From contig JAUQPD010000035.1 in the NCBI GenBank assembly GCA_030550555.1, positions 32,576 to 96,575 on the forward strand: 64,000 nucleotides of DNA, written 5' to 3'. The translations under genes were made by a program, and so were the position numbers. Within the stretch, counting starts at the first letter, position 1. Every line of letters begins with the position of its first letter. Source of the DNA: Thermodesulfobacteriota bacterium (GTDB lineage: Bacteria; Desulfobacterota; Thermodesulfobacteria; Thermodesulfobacteriales; Thermodesulfobacteriaceae). The notes beneath the pieces were generated by a model. That model was not told where the DNA came from. It was given only the letters and a program-made list of their open reading frames with translations, and searched no databases. This document shows positions 10,105 through 20,265 of this stretch, piece after piece.

Positions 10105-11529
10105 CTATTTTTTTCTCTCCTCTTTCCTTTCAAAGGTCTTTACTTTTTTTTCTGCCTCTGAATACATTTTAGTGTCTTTTGGTAAAAAGGAAAGGGCTCT
10201 GCGATAGTGAAATAGGGCAACTCTCAGATCACCTTTGTTTTCATAATGTTTCCCGAAATAGAAGTGAGCCTCCCCCATTAAGTCAAGTCTCGAACAGAGG
10301 ATCCCAAAAAAGTAAAAAAATGTTGGCTCTTGCTCTAAAAAGTTTTCATCTTCAAGACTTTTAAAAATGCTATAGCTTTCCTTTAGCATGCCGACCTCAA
10401 GAAGGGCTCTTGCAAGAAGGAGTTTCCTTTTGAGTTCAAGAGGCCTATTGAGTGGAGACCCTTCAAAGCGCAGAGTTTCAAGTATTCTTAGGGCTTCTTC
10501 ATATCTACCCTGAAGAAATTTGAGTTCTGCAAAGTCAAGTTTGAAATATAATCTTTGAGGAAGGGCCCTCAGTGCCAGATCAAGTTCTTTCTCTGCATCA
10601 GAGAAGAAGCGGGCCTGAAGAAGGGCTATTGCAAGGGTATATCTAAGCCAGGGATCCTCTTTTTCTCGTAGTTGCAGTCGAAGAGAAGGAATAAGGTCTG
10701 ATGACTCTTCAGATAGAGCTCTCACCCGTGCTCTTATTCTTTTGTAGTAATCTGGATCTTGAGAGACAAGATACCTATCTCTTAGGGGAACTCCTGCGCG
10801 CTCAACGAGATTCTGAAGATAATTCAATCTTTCTTGAGGAAGGGGATGGGTGAGAAGATATCGGTAGTTAAGCTCTATGGAGAAGGAACTCTCTCTTGAG
10901 AGTTTTTCAAAGACTCGGACCATAGCCTGGGGGTTGTATCCTGCCTTTGTAAGGATTTCAAAACCAATTCTATCTGCCTCCTCTTCATCTTGTCGACTGT
11001 AGGCAAGTAGCTTGGTTTGGGCAAGAGCTGTTCCTGTAGCTCCTACAATTTGAGCTGTTTGAGGGCCACCGAGAATAAGGGCAGTGAGGGTTGCAGTCGT
11101 TGTTGCAATTTGCATGCGTCTTATGGTTTCAAGTCTTTTGGCTACATGTCTTGCCAGATTGTGGGCCATTTCGTGAGCTAGAACTCCTGCAAGCTCATCC
11201 TCACTTTCCAAAAATAGAAAAAGGCCAGTGTTTAAGAAGATGTACCCACCAGGAACTGAAAAGGCATTGAAGGTCCGATCCCTTACTACATAAAAGCGGA
11301 AATTAAAGGGTGAAAAAGTGACTCCCCTTTTAACAAGGGTCTCGCCTATGAGATTGACATAGGCAATGACTTCAATATCTTTGATAAACTCGACATTCCG
11401 GACAGCCTCTTGTAGAATTTCTCTGCCAAGTTTTTCTTCCTCTTCTAGGGAGAGGAGGGCAAATGCAGAGCTTTTGAGAATGAGGAAGGAAAGAATAAGA
11501 ACTACTGAGACGAGTTTTTTAAGTGGCAT
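10105..11529 (-). CDS. M48-family metallopeptidase with TPR repeats (BepA/YfgC-like)
   Basis: Signal peptide; HEMAHNLARH zinc-binding motif; EEADRIGFEILTKAGYNP; C-terminal TPR-like helices. Confidence 0.9.
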   Translation of the reverse strand: MPLKKLVSVVLILSFLILKSSAFALLSLEEEEKLGREILQEAVRNVEFIKDIEVIAYVNLIGETLVKRGVTFSPFNFRFYVVRDRTFNAFSVPGGYIFLNTGLFLFLESEDELAGVLAHEMAHNLARHVAKRLETIRRMQIATTTATLTALILGGPQTAQIVGATGTALAQTKLLAYSRQDEEEADRIGFEILTKAGYNPQAMVRVFEKLSRESSFSIELNYRYLLTHPLPQERLNYLQNLVERAGVPLRDRYLVSQDPDYYKRIRARVRALSEESSDLIPSLRLQLREKEDPWLRYTLAIALLQARFFSDAEKELDLALRALPQRLYFKLDFAELKFLQGRYEEALRILETLRFEGSPLNRPLELKRKLLLARALLEVGMLKESYSIFKSLEDENFLEQEPTFFYFFGILCSRLDLMGEAHFYFGKHYENKGDLRVALFHYRRALSFLPKDTKMYSEAEKKVKTFERKEERKK

Positions 11530-11550
11530 TTAGATCTATATTAGTTAAGG

Positions 11551-11644
11551 TGGCGGAGGCGTATGGGAATTGAACCCACCCACTCCTTTTGGGGAGTGCA
11601 CCGGGTTTGAAGCCCGGGAGAGGCACCAGCCTCCTCACGCCTCC
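11551..11644 (-). tRNA. selC: tRNA-Sec (anticodon TCA)
   Basis: Minus strand GGAGGCGT...ACGCCTCC gives an 8-bp acceptor stem, then G + encoded CCA; anticodon arm CCGGG-CTTCAAA-CCCGG with TCA at 11608-11610; long variable arm CACTCC-CCAAAA-GGAGTG. Confidence 0.96.
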
Positions 11645-11652
11645 ACTATTTA

Positions 11653-11752
11653 GGGGCTGGGGAAAACCTGTAGCACCCGGAGAGCCTGGCTACCGTTGCT
11701 CCCTTTCGGGCCTGGCGGGGTTCACCAGGATCCGTCGCACAGGACCCCAGCC
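11653..11752 (-). ncRNA. ffs: Signal recognition particle RNA (4.5S-like, small bacterial type)
   Basis: Minus strand contains GGTGAACCCCGCCAGGCCCGAAAGGGAGCAACGGTAGCC domain IV core, flanked by complementary GGCTGGGG/CCCCAGCC ends. Confidence 0.95.
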
Positions 11753-11916
11753 TTAACATATATTATAAATCCTCTTTCTTAAAATTCACCCCCCTACCTC
11801 TAAGAAACTCTACAACCCTTCTTAGGATAGAGGAGCTAAAGGATACCCAAGAGGCCTTGTCCTAAGGGACTTAATAGCCTAAAATACAGTAAAATCTACC
11901 TATTTAGGAGGTCAAG

Positions 11917-13209
11917 ATGAAGGTCCTGCTTTCCCAGGATGATCTGCCAAGAGTGTGGTTCAACATTTCCCCCTATCTACCAGAACCTCTTCCTCCACCG
12001 CTAGACCCCGTTACACGTGAGCCTGTTTCGCCAGTAAAACTTCTGGACATCTTTCCTGACCCCATAGTAGAACAGGAAGTATCTCAGGAGGAGTGGATAC
12101 CAATTCCAGAAGAGGTATTACAGGTCTATGCTCTTTGGAGACCTTCTCCACTTGTTAGAGCTGTAAATCTCGAGAGGGCCTTAGATACACCTGCTCAGAT
12201 CTACTACAAATATGAAGGGGTCTCCCCTCCAGGTAGCCACAAGCCAAACACTGCTGTTGCCCAGGCCTATTACAACAAGATCTCAGGAGTAAAGCGTCTT
12301 ACAACTGAAACAGGAGCAGGTCAATGGGGAAGCTCTCTTGCCTTTGCAACACAATTTTTTGGTCTTGAATGTGAAGTGTATATGGTTAGAGCAAGTTATA
12401 ACCAGAAGCCCTATAGAAGAATCCTTATGGAGCTTTGGGGTGCCAAGGTTTACCCCTCACCATCAGACAACACAAAGGCAGGAAGGACCTTTTTAGAGAG
12501 AGATCCTGAGCATCCAGGAAGTCTTGGAATTGCCATTAGTGAGGCAATTGAAAGAGCCCTTGAGGACAAATCCACAAAGTATTCTCTTGGAAGTGTTCTA
12601 AACCATGTGCTTCTCCACCAAACAATCATTGGACTTGAGGCAAAACGACAGATGGAAATACTTGGCATCTATCCAGACTATATTGTTGGTTGTGTAGGTG
12701 GGGGGAGTAATTTTGCTGGGCTTGCCTTTCCATTTTTGAAAGACAAAATAACCGGTGACAAACCTGATACCGAATTTTGGGCAGTTGAGCCTACCGCTTG
12801 TCCCACTCTTACCAAGGGTGAATATCGTTACGACTATGGAGATACTGTAGGGTTGACACCACTTATTAAAATGTATACCCTTGGAGCTGATTTTGTTCCC
12901 CCTCCAATTCACGCTGGAGGTCTCCGCTACCATGGAGATGCCCCTCTCCTCTGTGCCTTCTATCACCACCGCTATATTAAGGCCTGTGCTTATGATCAGA
13001 AGGAGGTCTTTTCAGCAGGGGTTCTCTTTGCAAGGACTGAGGGAATTGTTCCAGCACCGGAGTCTGCTCACGCAGTTAAAAAGGCAATAGACCTTGCTCT
13101 GGAGTGTAAAGAGAAGAAGGAAAAGAAAATCATTCTTTTCAATCTATCTGGTCATGGTTATTTTGACCTTTCTGCCTATGATAGCTATCTGAAAGGAGTG
13201 CTTGCATAA
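11917..13209 (+). CDS. trpB: Tryptophan synthase beta-like protein, TrpB2 type
   Basis: PLP Lys region [41 protein letters not shown]-terminal extension typical of TrpB2. Confidence 0.93.
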   Translation: MKVLLSQDDLPRVWFNISPYLPEPLPPPLDPVTREPVSPVKLLDIFPDPIVEQEVSQEEWIPIPEEVLQVYALWRPSPLVRAVNLERALDTPAQIYYKYEGVSPPGSHKPNTAVAQAYYNKISGVKRLTTETGAGQWGSSLAFATQFFGLECEVYMVRASYNQKPYRRILMELWGAKVYPSPSDNTKAGRTFLERDPEHPGSLGIAISEAIERALEDKSTKYSLGSVLNHVLLHQTIIGLEAKRQMEILGIYPDYIVGCVGGGSNFAGLAFPFLKDKITGDKPDTEFWAVEPTACPTLTKGEYRYDYGDTVGLTPLIKMYTLGADFVPPPIHAGGLRYHGDAPLLCAFYHHRYIKACAYDQKEVFSAGVLFARTEGIVPAPESAHAVKKAIDLALECKEKKEKKIILFNLSGHGYFDLSAYDSYLKGVLA

Positions 13210-13247
13210 CTTTTTTTATGACTTTTTAAGTGCAGAGGGGGAAGCGG

Positions 13248-13653
13248 ATGGACCTAAGATTGCCTTTTCTTGAACACTTAGGGGTTGAGGTTGAAAAGCT
13301 TGAAGAGCATTATGCGGTTCTAAGATTAGATGTAAAGGACTATCATCTTCAGCACCTCGGTTGTGTCCATGATGGAGTAATCTCAAGTCTTGCGGATAAT
13401 ACCGGCTGGTATGCAGTAATGATGAGTCTTCCTGAAAATCATACGACGGTGACAATTGAGATTAAGGTTAATTACCTAAAACCATCTCTCAGAGGGATTT
13501 TAGGGGTGCAAAGTAGAGGACTCCGTCTTGGCAAAAGGGGTCGCTTTTGCAGTAGTTGAGGTGACGCAGGACTCTGAGCTGATCGCCTATGCTACGGGCA
13601 CCTATGCGGTTTTACCACTTGCCCCTGAAGGAAAGCAGAAGGATAACCTCTAA
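13248..13653 (+). pseudogene. PaaI-like hotdog thioesterase interrupted by a frameshift
   Basis: Frame 0 runs to LGKRGRFCSS*; the +1 frame continues the fold as VAFAVVEVTQDSELIAYATGTYAVLPLAPEGKQKDNL*; junction at GGCAAAAGGGGTCGC (about 13530-13543). Confidence 0.75.
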
Positions 13654-13679
13654 GGAGACAACTTTAAAGGGAGGAAGTT

Positions 13680-15134
13680 ATGTCTACTCCAAAAAATCTT
13701 CAAGAGTTTATTGAAATTTTAGATAAGAAGGGTGAACTTTTGAGAGTAAAAGAGGAAGTTTCTCCAGAACTTGAGATAACGGAGTTTACCGATCAGGTTG
13801 TTAAAGCTGGAGGACCTGCTCTCTTATTTGAGAAGGTTAAGGGTCATAAGATGCCAGTTGTCACTAATTTATTTGGCAGTTTCACAAGGATCTGTCTTGC
13901 CTTAGGGGTGAGTTCGCTTGATGAACTGACAGAGAGGTTGGAAGATTTTATTGAGATAAAGCAGGCTGAAGGTCTTTTGGGAAAGCTCAAGCTACTTCCG
14001 AAGCTCTGGCAGGCAAAGAATGTTTTTCCCAAGATTGTGGACAAGGCTCCCTGTCAAGAAATTGTGTTAAAGGGCGATAAGGTAGATCTTTACAGACTAC
14101 CAATTTTAAAATGTTGGCCCAAAGATGGAGGTCCTTACATTACTCTTCCCTGCGTAATCACAAAAGATCCTGAGACAGGGGTCAGAAATGTGGGTATGTA
14201 TCGGATGCAGGTTTTTGATAGGAATACAACAGCAATCCATTGGCAGATTCATAAAGTAGGTGCCAAACACTATCGTAAGTCTGAAGCTCGGGGGGAGAGG
14301 CTTCCCGTTGCAGTAGCTCTCGGACCAGAACCGGTTGTAATCTATTCAGCTACAGCCCCTATGCCAGAAGATGTGGATGAGTTTGTTCTTGCAGGATTCC
14401 TGAAAGGATCGCCAGTTGAGCTTGTCAGATGCATAACAGTCCCCCTGGAGGTACCTGCTGAGTCTCAGATTGTCCTTGAAGGCTATGTAGAGCCCTATGA
14501 GAGAAGAATTGAAGGCCCCTTTGGAGATCACACAGGATTTTATACTCCTCCAGAGCCCTATCCGGTCTTTCACGTGACCTGCATCACTATGAGAAAAGAT
14601 GCTATTTATCCAGCAACTATTGTTGGTAAACCTCCTCAGGAGGATTGCTATCTTGGCAAGGCGACTGAAAGGCTCTTTCTTCCACTTATAAAAAAGATTC
14701 TTCCAGAAATAGTAGATATCAATCTTCCCTGGGAAGGAGTTTTTCATAATCTTGCTTTTATTTCCATAGATAAGAGATATCCTGGGCACGCATTTAAAGT
14801 AGCTTCTGCCATCTGGGGCTTAGGACAGCTTATGTTTACTAAAATCGTCGTAATATTTGACAAGGAGGTAAACGTTCAAAATTTGAGTGAGGCACTGTTC
14901 TATCTTTGTGCTAACGTGGATCCTGCAAGAGATATCATGATTGTAAAGGGACCTGTTGATGTATTGGATCATGCAAGCCCAGAAGTAGGATTTGGATCAA
15001 AGATGTGCATAGATGCTACGAAGAAATGGAGAGAAGAGGGCTACTCCCGTCAATGGCCCGAAGAAGCTGTAATGAATGAGGAGGTAAAGAAGAAAGTAAA
15101 GAGCTTGCTCAGAAAAATTTTTAAAGAAAAATAA
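13680..15134 (+). CDS. UbiD-family decarboxylase
   Basis: MSTPKNLQEFIEILDKKGELLRVKEEVSPELEITEF...EGPFGDHTGFYTPPEPYPVFHVT...PPQEDCYLGKATERLF. Confidence 0.93.
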   Translation: MSTPKNLQEFIEILDKKGELLRVKEEVSPELEITEFTDQVVKAGGPALLFEKVKGHKMPVVTNLFGSFTRICLALGVSSLDELTERLEDFIEIKQAEGLLGKLKLLPKLWQAKNVFPKIVDKAPCQEIVLKGDKVDLYRLPILKCWPKDGGPYITLPCVITKDPETGVRNVGMYRMQVFDRNTTAIHWQIHKVGAKHYRKSEARGERLPVAVALGPEPVVIYSATAPMPEDVDEFVLAGFLKGSPVELVRCITVPLEVPAESQIVLEGYVEPYERRIEGPFGDHTGFYTPPEPYPVFHVTCITMRKDAIYPATIVGKPPQEDCYLGKATERLFLPLIKKILPEIVDINLPWEGVFHNLAFISIDKRYPGHAFKVASAIWGLGQLMFTKIVVIFDKEVNVQNLSEALFYLCANVDPARDIMIVKGPVDVLDHASPEVGFGSKMCIDATKKWREEGYSRQWPEEAVMNEEVKKKVKSLLRKIFKEK

Positions 15135-15228
15135 TTCATTTACGTCTCCTCCTTACTTTGTTTTTAATATTTTTTAAAATATTCTATAGCTTGTTGCCCT
15201 AGGTATTTGATTTATAATAAGAATAGCT

Positions 15229-15318
15229 ATGAAGAGGAAGCTTCCTTTAGGGATTCAAAGCTTTGTTGAGATTAGAAGTGAGCCCTATTATTATGTGGAC
15301 AAGATACCTTTATATTAA
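15229..15318 (+). pseudogene. 5' remnant resembling AAA-ATPase-like / PD-(D/E)XK nuclease superfamily proteins
   Basis: Translates to MKRKLPLGIQSFVEIRSEPYYYVDKIPLY*, resembling the family N-terminus (LPIGIQ-F-x-IR-x-YYVDKT), with nothing homologous following. Confidence 0.5.
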
Positions 15319-15328
15319 GGGGTTTACT

Positions 15329-15823
15329 ATGAAGGTTGCTATTGTGAGTGACTCCCACGATAGGATTGATCACCTTGAATGGGCAATTTTTGAGGCTCAC
15401 AAGAGAGGAGTTCAAAGGCTCTTTCATTGTGGAGATCTTATTTCACCCTTTATGGTGCTTAGCCTTGCTAAGTTTCAGGGACAGGTGGACCTAATCTTTG
15501 GCAATAACAGAGGAGATGTCTTTCTTCTATGCAAAATTTTAAAAGATTATTCCCAAATAACCCTTCACGGAGAGGAAGCCTTTCTTGAGATTGATGGACT
15601 TAAAATTGCCATGGTTCACTATCCTAAGGTAGCTGAAAAACTTGCCAAATCTGGAGACTTTGACTATGTCTTCTGTGGACACACTCATAAGTTTAAAGTT
15701 TGGGAAGTCGGGAAGACACTCATTATAAATCCTGGCGAGCTCATGGGTAAAGAAGGACTACCATGTTTTGTAATTCTTGATTTAAAAAGTAAAGCTTGGG
15801 AAAAGATTGAATATAATCCATGA
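15329..15823 (+). CDS. YfcE/MJ0936-type metallophosphoesterase
   Basis: MKVAIVSDSHDRIDHLEW...HCGDLIS...VFGNNRGD-like...VFCGHTHKF...INPGELM. Confidence 0.92.
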   Translation: MKVAIVSDSHDRIDHLEWAIFEAHKRGVQRLFHCGDLISPFMVLSLAKFQGQVDLIFGNNRGDVFLLCKILKDYSQITLHGEEAFLEIDGLKIAMVHYPKVAEKLAKSGDFDYVFCGHTHKFKVWEVGKTLIINPGELMGKEGLPCFVILDLKSKAWEKIEYNP

Positions 15824-15875
15824 ATAGGAAAAAAGAGAGAAGTTTCTACTCTGGTGGACTATATAGAAATAATTA

Positions 15876-16276
15876 ATGGTTAATTTTGTCATTGCGGAGA
15901 GCTATCTGAAGAGAGCTAAAATAAAATTTGAATTGTTTTATTATTTTATGAAACAAAAAGAATATACAGATGTAATAAAAGAGTCTCAAAAAATTGTAAA
16001 GTTATGTCAAAAAAGAATACCAATTAAAAGCGGGGTTAAAACTCCTAAGTGTCCAGATAGCACTTGTTTAATTTTTGAAAATAGGGGAAAATTGCCTGAG
16101 GATCTAATCAATAAGATTGTCTCTTTATGTAGACAATACATTTGGCTTAGAAGTTAAAAATAATTAGTCTTTTATGGAAATATGGACCTTATTTCGTTTG
16201 GAGCTTATAGTGAAAAAAAGACGAAAAAGTAATTAGAATTGCAAAACAGTTATTAAAGGTAAGAGATAACTTTTTT
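15876..16276 (+). pseudogene. HEPN-domain protein, decayed at its 3' end
   Basis: ORF 15876..16157 (MVNFVIAESYLKRAKIKFELFYYFMKQKEYTDVIKESQKIVKL...) stops; downstream other frames encode FYGNMDLISFGAYSEKK and KVIRIAKQLLKV, matching a typical HEPN C-terminus. Confidence 0.6.
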
Positions 16277-16296
16277 GAGAGGGGGATAGCGGGGTT

Positions 16297-18003
16297 ATGA
16301 GATTAACCAGATTTCTTATGCCCACCTTGAAGGAGGATCCTTCTGAAGCAGAAACAATTAGTCATAAGCTTCTTCTTCGTGGAGGCTTTATACGTAAGGT
16401 AGCTTCAGGAATCTACAATTTTCTACCCCTTGGATTCAGGTCACTTAAAAAGATTGAAAACATCGTGCGGGAGGAGATGAACAGGGCTGGGGCTCTTGAG
16501 ATTTTGATGCCCCTTGTGCAACCTGCTGAGCTGTGGAAAGAGACAGGCAGATGGGATGCCTATGGGAAGGAGCTTCTTCGTTTTAAAGACAGAAAGGAAC
16601 ATGACTTTTGTCTTGGACCAACTCATGAGGAAGTGGTTACAGATCTGGTAAGAAAAGAGGTAAAATCATATAGACAGCTACCTCTAATTCTTTACCAGAT
16701 TGCTCAAAAGTTTAGAGATGAAATAAGGCCTCGATTTGGCCTCTTGAGAGGCAGAGAATTTATTATGAAAGATGCCTATTCCTTTGATGCAGATGTAAAA
16801 GGCTTAGAGAAAAGTTATGAGCTTATGTATGAGACCTATGAACGTATTTTCAAAAAGTGTGGGTTAAGATTTAGAGCAGTTGAAGCCCACACTGGAGCTA
16901 TTGGTGGTGATGTATCCCATGAATTTATGGTCCTTGCAGAAACAGGCGAAGATACTATATCTATATGTGAGCACTGTGGCTATGCATCAAACATTGAACT
17001 AACGCCTGCTATATCCTCTGAAAGCTATCCAGTTGAAGCTCCTAAGCCTCTTGAAAAAGTCTATACCCCCGGTGTTCGTTCTGCTGAGGATGTTGCCAAA
17101 TTTCTTGGGTTTCCCTTAGCTAAAATTACCAAAACTTTGATCTACATTGTGGAAGAAAGGGAGCCTATTGCGGTTGTGCTAAGAGGAGATCATGAATTAA
17201 ATGAGGTCAAACTTGATAAAGCACTTGAGGGGAGACCTTTTAGGATGGCAAAAGAAGAAGAGATACTTGCTCTAATCGGTGCCCATCCAGGTTTTCTTGG
17301 CCCAAGAGGACTTAAGATAAAGATCTTTGTAGATAGAGCTCTTGTTAATTTCCCTAATTTTGTTATCGGTGCTAACGAGGACGAATATCATTACCTAAAC
17401 GCAAATCTCGGAGACACGTTTCAGGCAACTCTAATTGCTGACCTAAGGAAGGCAAAGGAGGGAGACCTCTGTCCCAATTGTGGTAAGCCTCTTAGTTTTA
17501 CTAAAGGGATTGAAGTTGGACACATTTTTAAGCTTGGGACAAAGTATAGCTCAGCCATGAAGGCGACTTTTCTTGACAGAGATGGGCAAGAGAAGCCATT
17601 TGTTATGGGATGCTATGGTATAGGTGTTAGTCGGCTTCTTTCTGCAACTGTTGAGCAAAACCATGACAAAGATGGAATTATTTTCCCCTGGGCACTTGCT
17701 CCCTTTCAAGTCGCTCTCCTACCTCTGAACAGAGAGTTTATAGATAAGGCAGAAGTCCTTTATTACAAATTAAATAGCCGATGGGAGGTCCTACTTGATG
17801 ATCGGGATGAAAGGCCAGGAGTAAAATTCAAAGATATGGATCTCGTTGGGATTCCTCTACAGGTCATTCTCGGAAAAGCTTTCCAAGAAAAGGGAGAATT
17901 TGAGATCAAGGTGCGCAGAACTGGTGAGCGTATTCTAGTTACTGAAGAGCGTCTTGAAGAGGTTATAAGTAAAAAGGCTGAAGAACTCCAAAGAGAATTG
18001 TGA
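16297..18003 (+). CDS. proS: Prolyl-tRNA synthetase (bacterial type with editing domain)
   Basis: [54 protein letters not shown]...[20 protein letters not shown]. Confidence 0.97.
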   Translation: MRLTRFLMPTLKEDPSEAETISHKLLLRGGFIRKVASGIYNFLPLGFRSLKKIENIVREEMNRAGALEILMPLVQPAELWKETGRWDAYGKELLRFKDRKEHDFCLGPTHEEVVTDLVRKEVKSYRQLPLILYQIAQKFRDEIRPRFGLLRGREFIMKDAYSFDADVKGLEKSYELMYETYERIFKKCGLRFRAVEAHTGAIGGDVSHEFMVLAETGEDTISICEHCGYASNIELTPAISSESYPVEAPKPLEKVYTPGVRSAEDVAKFLGFPLAKITKTLIYIVEEREPIAVVLRGDHELNEVKLDKALEGRPFRMAKEEEILALIGAHPGFLGPRGLKIKIFVDRALVNFPNFVIGANEDEYHYLNANLGDTFQATLIADLRKAKEGDLCPNCGKPLSFTKGIEVGHIFKLGTKYSSAMKATFLDRDGQEKPFVMGCYGIGVSRLLSATVEQNHDKDGIIFPWALAPFQVALLPLNREFIDKAEVLYYKLNSRWEVLLDDRDERPGVKFKDMDLVGIPLQVILGKAFQEKGEFEIKVRRTGERILVTEERLEEVISKKAEELQREL

Positions 18004-18021
18004 TACAGAGGTGAAAGCGTT

Positions 18022-19047
18022 GTGAAGAGGAGCTTTCGTCTAACTGAATTAGCCCAGATTATTGGGGCTAATCTTCATGGAGAAGATCTTGAGATAAAAG
18101 GCATCAATGCTTTGCCTTTGGCAAAGGAGGATGAACTTACCTTTGTAGACTCTCTGAGGAGAGTTGATGCAGGCAAAAAAAGCAGAGCAGGTGCCCTTCT
18201 CGTACCCTTAGGACTTTCAGAATACTTTCCCGAAAAAAGTGTCCTCGAAGTAAAGGATGTCCGTGTCGCCCTTGCAAAAATAAGTAAATTATTCTATGAT
18301 CCAGGGACCTTTTCACCTGGGATCCATCCTTTTTCTGTGGTGGCAAAATCTGCTAAAATCCATCCCACTGCTACAATTGGCCCCTTTACCTACATTGGAG
18401 AGGGTGTAGAAATCGGTGAGAAAGTTATTGTTTATCCCTTTTGTTTCATAGGGGATTTTTGCAGGATTGAAGAAGAGACAATACTTTATCCTCATGTGGT
18501 CCTTTATCCTGGGACGATTGTTGGAAAGAAATGTATCTTACATGCAGGAGTTGTTTTAGGAGCTGATGGTTTTGGCTATGCTCAAGAGCCAGTTGATGGA
18601 GGTTATCGAAATTTAAAAATCTTCCATTTTGGAAGAACACGTCTTGAGGATGAAGTCGAGGTTGGAGCAAATTCAACAATTGATAGGGCAACCTTTGGTG
18701 AAACTTTGGTTGGAGCTGGAACGAAAATAGATAATCTGGTGCAGATTGGCCACAATGTTCGGATTGGAAAGGAAAATATCCTTGTGTCTCATACAGCCAT
18801 AGGGGGAAGTGCTATACTTGAAGATTATGTAATGCTTGCTGGACAGGTGGGTGTTGCTCCTCAAAGTATCATCAGAAAAGGAGCTCGAGTAGCTGCCAAA
18901 TCTGGTGTAGTTGGAGAAGTCCCAGAAGGCACAGAAGTTGCTGGAATTCCTGCAATTAAGTCAAGTGTCTGGAAAAGGGCTGTTGTAATCTTCGAGAAAC
19001 TGCCAGAAATATACAAGGAACTAAAAAAATTATTGGGGCGATCTTGA
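18022..19047 (+). CDS. lpxD: UDP-3-O-acylglucosamine N-acyltransferase LpxD
   Basis: Hexapeptide repeats, GADGFGYA, HNVRIG, AGQVGVAPQS. Confidence 0.95.
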   Translation: MKRSFRLTELAQIIGANLHGEDLEIKGINALPLAKEDELTFVDSLRRVDAGKKSRAGALLVPLGLSEYFPEKSVLEVKDVRVALAKISKLFYDPGTFSPGIHPFSVVAKSAKIHPTATIGPFTYIGEGVEIGEKVIVYPFCFIGDFCRIEEETILYPHVVLYPGTIVGKKCILHAGVVLGADGFGYAQEPVDGGYRNLKIFHFGRTRLEDEVEVGANSTIDRATFGETLVGAGTKIDNLVQIGHNVRIGKENILVSHTAIGGSAILEDYVMLAGQVGVAPQSIIRKGARVAAKSGVVGEVPEGTEVAGIPAIKSSVWKRAVVIFEKLPEIYKELKKLLGRS

Positions 19048-19061
19048 ATCTGTGTATCCTT

Positions 19062-19967
19062 CTACAATAGTGGTATTTCAAGTTTTCTTAGATGACTTTC
19101 TCTTTCACGCCAACCCTCAAGGGTTTTCACCCAAAGTTCTAAATAGATACGTTTATTTAGAAGAAACTCAAGTTCCTCTCTAGCAAGGGTGCCAATCTTC
19201 TTGAGCATTCTTCCGCCTTTACCAATTATTATACCCTTCTGAGAATCTCTCTCTACAAAAATTGTTGCCTGAATATGGAGCAGATTTTTTTCAGGGATTT
19301 CCTCTATGGAGTCAACCTTTACCGCAACCGCATAGGGAACCTCTTGATAGGTATTCATAAAGACCTTTTCTCTTATTATTTCCGCAATTAGGAGCTTTAA
19401 TGGTATATCTGTAACATATCCTGGGTCATAATAAAAAGGCCCCTCTGGAAGAATTTTTTCGAGCTCCTGAATAATTCTATCAAGCCCATCTCTCTCTAAA
19501 GCTGATACAGGGATTATTGCTGAAAAATCATAGGTTTTAGAAAAGTAATCAATAAGAGGTAACAGTTCATTTTTATTTTTAAGTAAATCTATCTTATTCA
19601 TCACAAGGATTGTAGGTTTTGAAGTTTGCTTGATAATCTCAAGTATTTTTTCCTCTTCAGGCACTCTATTGGTTACATCCATTACCCAGAGAATTGCGTC
19701 TACTTCCTCAAGAGCTTGTAAAGCTTGCCGAACCATGAGTTGATTAAATAGTGATTTAGCTTCATGAATACCAGGAGTATCTACAAAAATAATTTGAAGA
19801 TTATCCTTTGTATAGATACCTCTTATGTTAAAACGTGTGGTCTGTGGTTTTGGACTAACTATGGAAACCTTGGTTCCAAGAAGATTATTTAACAACGTTG
19901 ACTTACCCACATTTGGAAGACCAATAATTGCTACAATTCCAGATTTAGTCCCGGAAGTATTACTCAT
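19062..19967 (-). CDS. era: GTPase Era
   Basis: GLPNVGKSTLLN, DTPGIHEA, NKIDL, C-terminal KH domain GIIIGKGGRMLKKIG. Confidence 0.96.
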   Translation of the reverse strand: MSNTSGTKSGIVAIIGLPNVGKSTLLNNLLGTKVSIVSPKPQTTRFNIRGIYTKDNLQIIFVDTPGIHEAKSLFNQLMVRQALQALEEVDAILWVMDVTNRVPEEEKILEIIKQTSKPTILVMNKIDLLKNKNELLPLIDYFSKTYDFSAIIPVSALERDGLDRIIQELEKILPEGPFYYDPGYVTDIPLKLLIAEIIREKVFMNTYQEVPYAVAVKVDSIEEIPEKNLLHIQATIFVERDSQKGIIIGKGGRMLKKIGTLAREELEFLLNKRIYLELWVKTLEGWRERESHLRKLEIPLL

Positions 19968-20265
19968 ATCAATCTCCTCTTTTTGGATTTACTTTTATTG
20001 AACCTTTCAGTTCACTCTTACTCCTTACACTTTAAATCCTTACATTTATAAAATTTATATGTGACAAGTGTTGAGGATTCTAATTGTTTATCATTCAAAA
20101 GTTAATTCCCATTTCGTAATTTACAAGGGTTTTGATGTATTGCGGATCTGGTTATTTTGGTCATTTATGTTCCATTTTTATGAGAGAGCCTCTGTGAAAG
20201 GTGGGGTGTTAAACTTGAAGGTTTTGGGGTTTGGGGGTAGCTTTTAAGGCTTAGGGGAGGGGGCC

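Noticed and set aside
12598-12969. Antisense ORFs within trpB2 (also 14346..14789, 24307..24621, 40013..40432)
   Set aside because: Overlap strongly recognised genes on the opposite strand and have low-complexity or unconvincing sequences; treated as shadow ORFs.
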